Positions 1-7,155 of a stretch of 14,473 nucleotides of DNA are shown in pieces; within the stretch, counting starts at the first letter, position 1, and the number at the start of each line of letters is the position of its first letter. The stretch is taken from assembly GCA_044425705.1 (NCBI GenBank), contig JAWXVD010000083.1:1-14473 (forward strand), read 5' to 3'. The stretch comes from JAWXVD01 sp044425705 (GTDB lineage Bacteria; Bacillota; Clostridia; Lachnospirales; Lachnospiraceae). The position numbers and the translations under genes are program-made. The notes under the pieces are model-generated. The model was not told where the DNA came from and did no database searches. It worked only from the letters and a program-made list of their open reading frames with translations.

Positions 1-2
1 GA

Positions 3-755
3 GATAACTGGACAGTTATTGATTATGAATGGACTTTTGAAAAAATCATCGAAACAAAAGAGATTGTGTTCCGTTCTATTTATTGTTATCTATTAGAAAA
101 TGAAAAGCGAAATCGCATGAATTTTGACTTTATTATGGAAGAATTGGGGATTACAGAAGAGGATATAGAAACTTATCGGGAACATGAATTAACTTTTCAA
201 AAACATGTTACTGGAAAACGTTTATCTATGCCAGAAATCAGAAATGTGATTGGATATAAAATGTTTGCACCAGAAAAATGGATTACTAAATTTGAGCAAG
301 CTGAAGGAAAAGAGCGAGTGCAGATTTATGAAGACAGAGGGAACGGTTTTTCAGAAGAACAATCTTATTTTGTAAAAGATGCTTATATGAGCGAAAGCAT
401 GGTTACATGTACCATAGAGGTCAGCGGCGATGTGCAGTGTGTGCGGATTGATCCCATGATGGATTCTTGTATTGTTAAAGTGAAGAAATTGACCTTTAAT
501 GGAGTCAGTGTGCCGCTCAGTAAACGAAAAATATTCTATACCAATGGTAAAACCACAGCCACTAGTGGATTAGAAGAAGGAGCGGAAACAGTCAGCATCA
601 TGTTTGGTACAACGGATCCTAATATTTATATTCAAACGAAAGAATTATCACCAAAATCAGAAAATGTACTTCATGCAATGTTAGAAGTGGTAAAGATACC
701 ACAGGATATGGCAACAGATGTGGAAAATGAAATGAAGAGGAAAATACGTTTGTGA
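3..755 (+). CDS. 3' part of an unrecognised protein of the glycosyltransferase operon
   Basis: The frame is open from base 3 with no stop, so this is the C-terminal ~250 residues of a gene that starts before the window; the GTG at 66 is only an internal codon. I do not recognise the N-terminal part. The C-terminal ~120 residues look like a beta-rich accessory domain: a VRIDPMMDSCIVKVKKL stretch resembles the 'R-x-DP...' beta-sandwich found beside GT2 and methyltransferase domains in surface polysaccharide loci (resemblance judged by eye). No catalytic motif is visible in the retained part. The stop TGA (753-755) overlaps the GTG start of the next gene in a GTGA junction, which indicates translational coupling within one operon. 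It could be the tail of a glycosyltransferase or a methyltransferase; the upstream sequence would decide. Confidence 0.75.
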   Translation, partial: DNWTVIDYEWTFEKIIETKEIVFRSIYCYLLENEKRNRMNFDFIMEELGITEEDIETYREHELTFQKHVTGKRLSMPEIRNVIGYKMFAPEKWITKFEQAEGKERVQIYEDRGNGFSEEQSYFVKDAYMSESMVTCTIEVSGDVQCVRIDPMMDSCIVKVKKLTFNGVSVPLSKRKIFYTNGKTTATSGLEEGAETVSIMFGTTDPNIYIQTKELSPKSENVLHAMLEVVKIPQDMATDVENEMKRKIRL

Positions 756-2842
756 TTGGAATAGTAAAAGAAGCAATAAAAAAGCCTTTTATCAAAAAAC
801 AAAATAAAAAGTATGATAAGCAGTTACAAGATGCTTATCTTTCCTATGATTCTTGGATTACAAAATTAGAGAAGACAGAAAATCGTGCAATGGAAACTCT
901 AGCATATGAGAGAGATAATGATAGAGAAGCAGAAGAGGTATCTCTCATTGCTTATAATCAGTGTTGCAACCTGGAAAAACTTGTGGCTGATAGCAATGAT
1001 ATTTTAATTTTTACTAGAAATAGCAATGGTTTATCTGAAGTTGCTATAGGCTTGATTATTTCATACTTTGAGCAATACTCTCACATCAAAATTTTATATG
1101 GAGATGAAGATGAATGGAACACCGATGAAACCATTCGGTTGAATCCTTGGTTAAAACCAGATTGGTCTCCAGACACTTTATTATCTTATTTTTATTTTGG
1201 AAATGTGGTGGCCCTTAGGAAAGAGCTGGCAAAGGATGTACTGGAATGTAAGCAATTGGAAACAGACACAGATTGGGAAGTGAGCTTATATGATTTCATA
1301 TTACAAGCTACTGGTAAGTGTAAGGATCAGGAAATTTTCCATTGTAATCGCGTGTTATATCATAGCCATAATATAGAGTTTTTTGGCAGTGAGAAAAAAT
1401 TTGATGCTATCAAAGAAAAGGCAACGGTTAGGCTATTATCCCTGTATGATAGCAGTAAAATCGCTGAAAAAAGTGGGCTTATTTCTATTATCATTCCGTC
1501 AAAAGACAATGTAGAAACATTGTCTACTTGCATTGCATCTGTATACCAACACAGCAGTGAATGCACATTTGAGATCATCGTGGTAGATAATGGTAGCTCT
1601 GAAAGCAATCAAGCGCAAATCAAAGAATTGCAGAAAAAGTATCGTTTTAGATACCATTACCAAAGCATGGCATTTAATTTTTCTAAAATGTGTAATTTAG
1701 GGGCGTCCTTGAGCAAAGGAGATTTTCTATTATTCTTAAATGATGATGTGGAAGTGAGAGAAGCTGGCTGGTTAACCTTGCTGAAAGAAAAAGCAGTATT
1801 ACCACATGTAGGTGCAGTGGGAGTAAAGTTATTGTACCCACATTCTCAGACTATTCAACATGCAGGAATTACTAATATAAAATTAGGACCTGTTCATAAA
1901 TTGCAGTTTCATGAAGATGTTTATGAGATGACGAACAAAGACCAAGGGCAAAACAAAGATCAAGGGCAAATCAAAGAAAAGGTTCGTATTCACTATAAAT
2001 ATGGCGGGAATAACATTCCAAGCAACGTACTTGCAGTGACAGGGGCTTGTTTTATGATGAAAAGAGAAATCTTCCAACAGGTAGAGGGATTTTCAGAAGA
2101 ATTGCAGGTGGCTTTTAATGATGTGGATCTATGTTTTAAAATTTATGAAAAAGGATATCACAATGTGGTGCGAAATGATGTTACACTATGGCATCATGAA
2201 TCCTTGAGCCGCGGAAATGATGAAACGAGAGAAAAATTAGGGCGTTTGCAGAGAGAAAAAGAACGCTTATACGAATTACATCCTGATTTATATGGAAAAG
2301 ATCCCTATTATCATCCATATTATAGTCAAGATATTTTAGATACGAATTATTCCTTCTTATATCAGTATGATGGAAAAACTGTGCTACAAAAGCAGAATGC
2401 GGAAGCATATAAGAAAGAAATTCCGGCTGAATGGGAAAATCAATGTTTGAAAATTAGCCTAGAATATGCAGGAGAATATGAAAATTGGAGCAAGGTAGAA
2501 GGAGAAAAGGGATTTTTCTTTCAAGGATATGCCTTTGTTTTGGGGTCAGATAATAGCTGTTATGAACGTAGTCTTTTGTTAAAAAACAGTAAGGATCAGT
2601 CGGTGAAAAAAGTACCACTGAATCAAGTATATCGGCCTGATGTTGAAGTGGGGTTGGGTGACCAAGTTCGTGTGAATCTTTGTGGATTTTCTGTTGTGAT
2701 TCCAAAGGAACAGTTAGAATCTGGAGAGTATCAAGTTGGTATACTGATGGAACATAAATGTTGCAGACAGAAATTGTGCAATTGGACCAATCGATATATA
2801 GTCATAAAGCAAGAAGGGCAAGGTGAGAACCGTGGATTATAA
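752..2842 (+). CDS. GT2 glycosyltransferase with a degenerate first domain and an intact second domain
   Basis: 696 residues, GTG start, with a purine-rich RBS (AGAGG near 736) inside the preceding gene. Residues ~80-210 resemble the second half of a GT-A domain: GDEDEW at 117-122, then a P-W-x-K-P-D-W segment matching the YSDED/YCDET...KPD regions of the other two large GT2 proteins here. The position of their DHDD motif reads TRNSNG (88-93), and there is no VVPxYN start, so this domain is probably inactive. Residues ~244-490 are a full GT2 domain: SIIIPSKDN, VVDNGS, NDD at 330-332, TGAC at 430-433, NDVDLC at 456-461 and HHES at 481-484. A low-complexity NKDQGQ duplication sits at 395-406. 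Residues ~590-685 form a predicted beta-rich domain (GYAF..., RPDV, CGFSV, GEYQVGI). It is presumably a cytoplasmic enzyme adding one sugar to a lipid-linked chain; donor and acceptor are unknown. Confidence 0.88.
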   Translation: MIGIVKEAIKKPFIKKQNKKYDKQLQDAYLSYDSWITKLEKTENRAMETLAYERDNDREAEEVSLIAYNQCCNLEKLVADSNDILIFTRNSNGLSEVAIGLIISYFEQYSHIKILYGDEDEWNTDETIRLNPWLKPDWSPDTLLSYFYFGNVVALRKELAKDVLECKQLETDTDWEVSLYDFILQATGKCKDQEIFHCNRVLYHSHNIEFFGSEKKFDAIKEKATVRLLSLYDSSKIAEKSGLISIIIPSKDNVETLSTCIASVYQHSSECTFEIIVVDNGSSESNQAQIKELQKKYRFRYHYQSMAFNFSKMCNLGASLSKGDFLLFLNDDVEVREAGWLTLLKEKAVLPHVGAVGVKLLYPHSQTIQHAGITNIKLGPVHKLQFHEDVYEMTNKDQGQNKDQGQIKEKVRIHYKYGGNNIPSNVLAVTGACFMMKREIFQQVEGFSEELQVAFNDVDLCFKIYEKGYHNVVRNDVTLWHHESLSRGNDETREKLGRLQREKERLYELHPDLYGKDPYYHPYYSQDILDTNYSFLYQYDGKTVLQKQNAEAYKKEIPAEWENQCLKISLEYAGEYENWSKVEGEKGFFFQGYAFVLGSDNSCYERSLLLKNSKDQSVKKVPLNQVYRPDVEVGLGDQVRVNLCGFSVVIPKEQLESGEYQVGILMEHKCCRQKLCNWTNRYIVIKQEGQGENRGL
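1934..1969 (+). repeat. 18-bp in-frame tandem repeat (two copies) in the GT2 gene
   Basis: Two adjacent 18-bp units (1934-1951 and 1952-1969) differ at a single base (gac versus gat) and encode NKDQGQ twice. A decayed third unit (IKEK) follows. The repeat lies in a charged loop between the GT2 catalytic DxD region and the TGAC motif. It looks like a recent slippage or duplication event that keeps frame. Confidence 0.85.
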
Positions 2843-4829
2843 AGAGGCTTATGAAAAAGAGCATATTAAAACAGCAGATTTAGCAGAACGGATTGCTGAA
2901 TTAGAAGAAAAGAACGAAATCTTAGAATTTAAATTGGGTAGAATCAAAAATAATCCCTTATGGAAATCTACTACTTCTTTGCGAAAAATCATTCATCTTT
3001 TTTTAAGACAGTATACTAGATTGAAAAACTGTGGTGGACCAAGGGGCGTAAAGGCAAAGATTGCTTATAAAAAGAGAGAGCGAATTGCCATGAAAAATTA
3101 CGGTACAGCCAGTTATCCAACACAAGAAGAACGTAGCACACAAGAAAATACTGTGTTTGAAAAAATGCCTAAAATCAGTATTCTAGTGCCGCTTTATAAT
3201 ACTCCTGAGGATTTTTTGAGAGAAATGATAGAATCAGTTACCACCCAAACCTATAGTAATTGGGAACTTTGCTTGGCAGATGGTTCTGATAGCAATCATA
3301 ATTTTGTGGGAGAAATTTGTCATGAATATATAGACAATGACAACCGTATTTTATATAAAAAATTAGAGAAAAATGAAGGCATTTCAGGAAATACCAATGA
3401 ATGCTATCAAATGGCAACAGGAGAGTTTATTTCTTTATTTGACCATGATGATATTTTACATCCGACTATTTTATTTGAATATGTAAAAGTCATTAATGAG
3501 AAACAGGCAGATTATATTTATTGTGATGAAACCACATTTAAAGACGGTGATATTAATAAAATGTTGACCATGCATTTCAAACCAGATTATGCCATTGATA
3601 ATTTAAGAGCCAACAACTATATTTGCCATTTTAGTTGTTTTGCTAGAGAATTGTTAGAAGGAACGGAGTTATTCCGCTCTAAATTTGATGGCAGTCAAGA
3701 TCATGATATGATTCTTCGGTTAACTGATCGAGCAAAAAATGTTGTCCATGTACCTAAATTATTATATTATTGGCGTTCTCATGCTGGTAGTGTGGCATCG
3801 GGAATCGAGGCGAAGTCTTATGCTATTGAAGCGGCAAGAGGAGCTATAGCAGATCACTTAAAGAGCCATGGTTATAGCCATTTTAAAATTACGAGCACAA
3901 GAGCCTTTGAAACGATTTTCAAAGTTTCTTATCAGATTATAGGAAATCCTAAGATTTCTATCGTCATTGCCAATAAAGACCACTTAGATGATTTGAGCAG
4001 ATGTGTATCTTCAATTTTAGAAAAATCTACATATGATAATTATGAAATTGTGATTGTGGAGAATAATAGTGAAACACCAGAAATATTTGCATATTATGAA
4101 AATTTATTGGGAAAACCATATCAAAAATCAAACTTATCTGGGGAATGTAAGAATATATCGGAAGATGGTAAAATCAAAATTGTTACTTATGAAGGCAAAT
4201 TTAATTATTCAGCAGTTAATAATCTAGGGGTAGCCAATGCTACTGGGGAATATATCTTATTATTGAATAATGATACCCAAGTGATTACAGTTAATTGGAT
4301 GGAAGAATTGCTTATGTATGCGCAGAGGGAAGATGTGGGAGCAGTAGGTGCAAAATTATATTATGGAAACAGAACCATTCAACATGCTGGTGTTGTAATC
4401 GGGTTAGGAGCTCATAGAACAGCAGGCCATACCCACTATGGACAAAGTAGAGAAAACCTCGGTTATATGGGACGTCTTTGTTACACACAAAATGCAACAG
4501 CAGTAACAGGTGCCTGTTTGATGGTGAAAAAATCACTGTTTGATGCTATGGGTGGCTTAGATGAAAGTTTTGAAATTTCATTAAATGATGTAGATTTTTG
4601 CTTGAAATTACGAAAAGCAGGTTACTTGAATGTGTTCACACCGTTTGCGGAATTGTACCATTTAGAATCGATTTCAAGAGGACTAGATGATAATGGGGAA
4701 AAAGCAAAACGTTATGATCAGGAGTCGGAACGATTCCGTCAAAAATGGAAAGAAGAGTTAGAAGCAGGTGATCCGTATTATAATAGTAATTTTTCATTGG
4801 ATCGTAGCGACTATTCGTTACGCCTCTAA
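2823..4829 (+). CDS. Bifunctional GT2 glycosyltransferase with two intact tandem domains
   Basis: 668 residues from GTG 2823; GTG 2832 is an equally good start because AGGTGA (2821-2826) lies 5 nt upstream of it. Either start overlaps the end of the preceding gene (stop 2840-2842), so translation is probably coupled. Residues ~8-45 are rich in E/K/L and likely form a short coiled coil. GT2 domain 1 (~117-350) has SILVPLYN, DHDD at 207-210, YCDET, SQDHDM at 291-296 and YYWRSH at 315-320. GT2 domain 2 (~377-620) has SIVIANKD, NNDT at 482-485, TGAC at 562-565, NDVDFC at 588-593 and HLESISRG at 613-620. Both catalytic sets are complete, so the protein may add two sugars in sequence (inference). 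Domain 2 resembles COG1216 rhamnosyltransferase-type enzymes. No terminator with a U-run follows; a palindromic element begins 11 bp after the stop. Confidence 0.9.
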   Translation: MRTVDYKEAYEKEHIKTADLAERIAELEEKNEILEFKLGRIKNNPLWKSTTSLRKIIHLFLRQYTRLKNCGGPRGVKAKIAYKKRERIAMKNYGTASYPTQEERSTQENTVFEKMPKISILVPLYNTPEDFLREMIESVTTQTYSNWELCLADGSDSNHNFVGEICHEYIDNDNRILYKKLEKNEGISGNTNECYQMATGEFISLFDHDDILHPTILFEYVKVINEKQADYIYCDETTFKDGDINKMLTMHFKPDYAIDNLRANNYICHFSCFARELLEGTELFRSKFDGSQDHDMILRLTDRAKNVVHVPKLLYYWRSHAGSVASGIEAKSYAIEAARGAIADHLKSHGYSHFKITSTRAFETIFKVSYQIIGNPKISIVIANKDHLDDLSRCVSSILEKSTYDNYEIVIVENNSETPEIFAYYENLLGKPYQKSNLSGECKNISEDGKIKIVTYEGKFNYSAVNNLGVANATGEYILLLNNDTQVITVNWMEELLMYAQREDVGAVGAKLYYGNRTIQHAGVVIGLGAHRTAGHTHYGQSRENLGYMGRLCYTQNATAVTGACLMVKKSLFDAMGGLDESFEISLNDVDFCLKLRKAGYLNVFTPFAELYHLESISRGLDDNGEKAKRYDQESERFRQKWKEELEAGDPYYNSNFSLDRSDYSLRL

Positions 4830-4840
4830 TGGACTGTAAA

Positions 4841-4985
4841 GTTACTTTTCAGGCCCACACTAAACACTACGCTGTTTAGTGTGGAGTGAACAACTATGAG
4901 TGTCAATTAGCATGCCCCATCGCCGTAGGCGATTTTCAATGGGCATGCGATCGTTACTTTTTACGGTGTAACCGTGAAAAGTAAC
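4841..4985 (-). mobile_element. MITE-like palindromic element, copy 1 (145 bp, inverted relative to the other copies)
   Basis: The ends are perfect 11-bp inverted repeats, GTTACTTTTCA (4841-4851) and TGAAAAGTAAC (4975-4985). They are flanked by ACTGTAAA (4833-4840) and GCTGTAAA (4986-4993), a likely 8-bp target duplication with one change. Inside are three hairpins: a perfect 12-bp stem with a 6-nt loop (4855-4866/4873-4884); a stem with GCATGC arms (4910-4948) enclosing ATCGCC-GTA-GGCGAT; and a 16-bp stem with a GTA loop and one wobble (4952-4986). Read on the minus strand, the order of a GTTAC hairpin, then CGAT, then a CCATT...GCCTACGGC...ATGGG hairpin matches the copies at 6922 and 13111. 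It has no coding capacity, so any transposition would need an enzyme supplied in trans (inference). Confidence 0.72.
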
Positions 4986-5024
4986 GCTGTAAATGAATAA
5001 TATAGATACCAGAAAAAATGGATA

Positions 5025-5053
5025 TTACTTTTTACTATGAAACATGTTATAAT
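5025..5053 (+). promoter_or_regulatory. Predicted sigma-A promoter of the phospho-sugar mutase gene
   Basis: A perfect -10 box TATAAT (5048-5053) is preceded by an extended -10 TG (5045-5046). A weak -35 candidate TTACTT (5025-5030) lies 17 bp upstream. Transcription would start near 5060, leaving a leader of about 37 nt before the mutase ATG. This is consistent with the mutase being transcribed separately from the upstream glycosyltransferase genes. Confidence 0.6.
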
Positions 5054-5062
5054 GAAACATGT
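5037..5062 (+). repeat. 11-bp direct repeats overlapping the -10 box (possible operator)
   Basis: ATGAAACATGT occurs at 5037-5047 and again, identical, at 5052-5062, a 15-bp period. Each copy ends in the palindrome ACATGT. The first copy abuts and the second overlaps the -10 hexamer at 5048-5053, where a repressor would be expected to block RNA polymerase. That role is inferred from placement only; no regulator is known. Confidence 0.4.
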
Positions 5063-5096
5063 GTAAATATTAGGAAAGAAAACGGAGGTTAATAAC

Positions 5097-6818
5097 ATGA
5101 GTTACATGGAAGAGTACAAATTTTGGCTAGAGGATTCTTACTTCGATGATGAAACAAAAGCAGAGTTAGCAGCAATTAAAGATAATGAGGCAGAAATAGA
5201 AGATCGTTTTTATAAAGAACTTGACTTTGGTACTGGTGGACTTCGTGGAGTCATTGGTGCGGGAACAAATAGAATGAACTTATATACAGTTCGTAAAGCA
5301 ACACAAGGTTTGGCAAATTATATTTTAAAACAAGGTGGTTCAGAGAAAGGTGTAGCAATTGCTTACGATTCTCGTTTTATGTCACCAGAATTTGCAGATG
5401 AAGCAGCTCTTTGTTTGGCAGCTAATGGAATTAAAGCATATGTGTTTGATGCCCTTCGCCCAACACCAGAATTATCATTTGCAGTTAGAAGATTAGGCTG
5501 TATTTCAGGTATCGTTGTGACAGCTAGCCACAATCCACCAGAATATAATGGTTACAAGGTATACTGGGAAGATGGCGCACAGGTAACAGCACCAAAAGAT
5601 AAAGAAATTATTACAGAAGTAAAAAATGTAACAGATTATCACACTGTAAAAATTATGACAAAAGAAGCAGCTATGGAAGCTGGTTTATATGTTGTAATCG
5701 GTGAAGAAATCGATGATGAATACATGGTAGAATTAAAGAAACAAATCATTCATCCAGAAATTATTTCTGAAATGGCAGATGATATTAAAATTGTTTATTC
5801 ACCATTCAACGGAACTGGAAATGTGCCTGTAAGACGTATTTTGTCAGAACTTGGATTTAAAAATGTGTATGTAGTGGCAGAACAAGAAATGCCAGATCCT
5901 AAATTTACTACACTTGATTATCCAAATCCAGAAGATCCAAAGGCCTTTACGTTAGCCTTAAAATTAGCAAAGGAAAAAGATGCAGATATTGTTCTTGCAA
6001 CTGATCCAGATGCAGATAGACTTGGTATTTATGCGAAAGATACAAAAACAGGAGACTATATTCCATTTACAGGAAATATGTCTGGTATGTTGATTGCAGA
6101 ATACTTGTTAAGAGAAAAAGCTGTTACTGGTACTATGCCTGTAAATCCTGCTTTAATTAAAACAATCGTTACTACCAATATGGCAGATGGTATTGCAGAA
6201 AAATATAATGCGAAATTAATTGAAGTATTAACAGGATTCAAATTCATAGGTGAACAAATCAAATTATTTGAAGAAACAGGATCAAATAATTACGTATTCG
6301 GTTTAGAAGAAAGCTATGGTTGTCTTGCAGGAACACATGCAAGAGATAAAGATGCTATTGTTGCAGTAATGTGCTTATGTGAAATGGCTGCATGGTGTAA
6401 GAAAAATGGTCTTACTGTTTGGGATCAAATGATTAATTTATACGAAGAATATGGCTATTATATTGAAGATCTTTATACAATTACTTTAAAAGGAATTGAT
6501 GGTTCAAAACAAATTGCAGAAATTATGGATAAACTTCGTAGCAATCCTCCTAAAAACTTCGGAGAATTAGAAGTGGTTACTATGAGAGACTATGTAACAG
6601 ATAAGGCAATTACGCTTGCAACAGGTGAAGAAACTTCTACAGGGCTTCCATCATCTAATGTTATCTATTTTGAATTAACAAATGATTCTTGGTGTTGTGC
6701 GAGACCTTCAGGTACAGAACCTAAGATTAAATTCTACATGGGTGTGAAAGGTACAAGCCTAGAAGATGCAAAAGTAAAGAATCTTGCATTAACAGAAAGT
6801 TTAAAAGCAATTTTATAA
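5097..6818 (+). CDS. pgcA: Phospho-sugar mutase (phosphoglucomutase/phosphomannomutase, PgcA type)
   Basis: 573 residues, the usual length for the Firmicutes PgcA/YhxB-type alpha-D-phosphohexomutase. It interconverts hexose 6-phosphate and hexose 1-phosphate in the cytoplasm and so feeds nucleotide-sugar synthesis. All four family signatures are present: the catalytic phosphoserine loop TASHNP (Ser144), the Mg-binding DPDADR (303-308), the sugar-specificity loop GLEESYG (402-408) and the phosphate-binding loop RPSGTEPK (536-543). The start is fixed by a strong GGAGG (5084-5088) 8 nt before the ATG and by the N-terminus running into the conserved FGTGGLRG. Codons are rich in AAA/GCA/GAA, suggesting good expression. 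It has its own promoter inside the polysaccharide cluster. Glucose versus mannose preference cannot be read from the motifs. Confidence 0.95.
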   Translation: MSYMEEYKFWLEDSYFDDETKAELAAIKDNEAEIEDRFYKELDFGTGGLRGVIGAGTNRMNLYTVRKATQGLANYILKQGGSEKGVAIAYDSRFMSPEFADEAALCLAANGIKAYVFDALRPTPELSFAVRRLGCISGIVVTASHNPPEYNGYKVYWEDGAQVTAPKDKEIITEVKNVTDYHTVKIMTKEAAMEAGLYVVIGEEIDDEYMVELKKQIIHPEIISEMADDIKIVYSPFNGTGNVPVRRILSELGFKNVYVVAEQEMPDPKFTTLDYPNPEDPKAFTLALKLAKEKDADIVLATDPDADRLGIYAKDTKTGDYIPFTGNMSGMLIAEYLLREKAVTGTMPVNPALIKTIVTTNMADGIAEKYNAKLIEVLTGFKFIGEQIKLFEETGSNNYVFGLEESYGCLAGTHARDKDAIVAVMCLCEMAAWCKKNGLTVWDQMINLYEEYGYYIEDLYTITLKGIDGSKQIAEIMDKLRSNPPKNFGELEVVTMRDYVTDKAITLATGEETSTGLPSSNVIYFELTNDSWCCARPSGTEPKIKFYMGVKGTSLEDAKVKNLALTESLKAIL

Positions 6819-6880
6819 AATGGGAAAGGTTGCAAAACCAAATTATAAGCATAATTAACAAGTAAAGTAATGAACAATGA

Positions 6881-6906
6881 AAGGGTGAAAATAAATTTTT
6901 ACCCTT
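6881..6906 (+). terminator. Possible terminator hairpin downstream of the mutase gene
   Basis: AAGGGTGAAAAT (6881-6892) pairs with ATTTTTACCCTT (6895-6906) through 12 positions, one of them a G-U wobble, with a tight AA turn. It lies 62 bp after the mutase stop. There is no U-run after the stem; the U-rich tract is in the 3' arm, so terminator function is uncertain. A weaker hairpin precedes it (AATTAT 6841-6846 with ATAATT 6851-6856). Confidence 0.4.
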
Positions 6907-6921
6907 AGCGTTAGTGAAATA

Positions 6922-6986
6922 GTTACAGTTTACACATGACCTGTAACGATACAAAAATCCATTTAAAATTGCCTACGGCAATGGGA
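6922..6986 (+). mobile_element. MITE-like element, truncated copy 2
   Basis: These 65 bp match 13111-13175 at 62 of 65 positions with no gaps. They hold the left end GTTACAG, which pairs with CTGTAAC (6941-6947) in a 7-bp hairpin, then CGATA, then the core CCATTT...ATTGCC-TAC-GGCAAT-GGGA (6-bp stem 6968-6973/6977-6982). Identity stops at GGGA, and no GTAAC right end is found in the following 150 bp. The right half is therefore missing or replaced by the unrelated hairpin at 6990-7044. The flanking 8 bp on the left (6914-6921) has no partner on the right. Confidence 0.7.
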
Positions 6987-6989
6987 CTT

Positions 6990-7044
6990 AAATATAACTT
7001 TCCCAGATATGAAGATCATGGAATGTCTGGTGAAAGTTATATTT
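6990..7044 (+). repeat. Long AT-rich hairpin, possible terminator
   Basis: AAATATAACTTTC (6990-7002) pairs perfectly with GAAAGTTATATTT (7032-7044). The stem continues past one bulged T (7031) through CCAGA (7003-7007) with TCTGG (7026-7030) and three further weak pairs, leaving a 12-nt loop (7011-7022). The 3' arm runs into TTTTT (7042-7046), so on the + strand it could end transcription from the mutase gene. It starts 4 bp after the truncated MITE copy and may be part of a different insertion. Confidence 0.5.
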
Positions 7045-7155
7045 TTAAATGAATTAAGGGTATGAAGCGTTATTCTGTGGGAAGATATTACCTTGGGGCA
7101 TATTGATAGTTGGCTTGGTTTTCTCGGCGTACAACGTTTCGGAATGAAGGGAAAT

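Noticed and set aside
4855..4884. 12-bp hairpin as intrinsic terminator of the upstream GT2 gene
   Set aside because: The stem is perfect but no U-run follows on either strand. It is better explained as an internal hairpin of the MITE-like element.
4841..4985. Riboswitch, tRNA, attC site or CRISPR repeat
   Set aside because: No consensus of a known riboswitch, no cloverleaf, no integrase gene and no regularly spaced repeats. Flanking duplications and dispersed copies favour an insertion element.
5025..5035. TTACTTTTTAC repeated from inside the MITE (4954-4964)
   Set aside because: The 11-bp match is A/T-rich and low complexity. It overlaps the -35 region, but a chance match is likely.
7062..7106. 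Short ORF MKRYSVGRYYLGAY as a leader peptide before the GT2 gene
   Set aside because: AAGGG is only 1 nt from the ATG, too close for initiation, and no attenuator-type arrangement follows.
7093..7155. N-terminal extension of the GT2 gene to TTG 7093
   Set aside because: The extra 21 residues are richer in GC, lack a good RBS and do not resemble the lead-in of related proteins. ATG 7156 fits better, though not proven.
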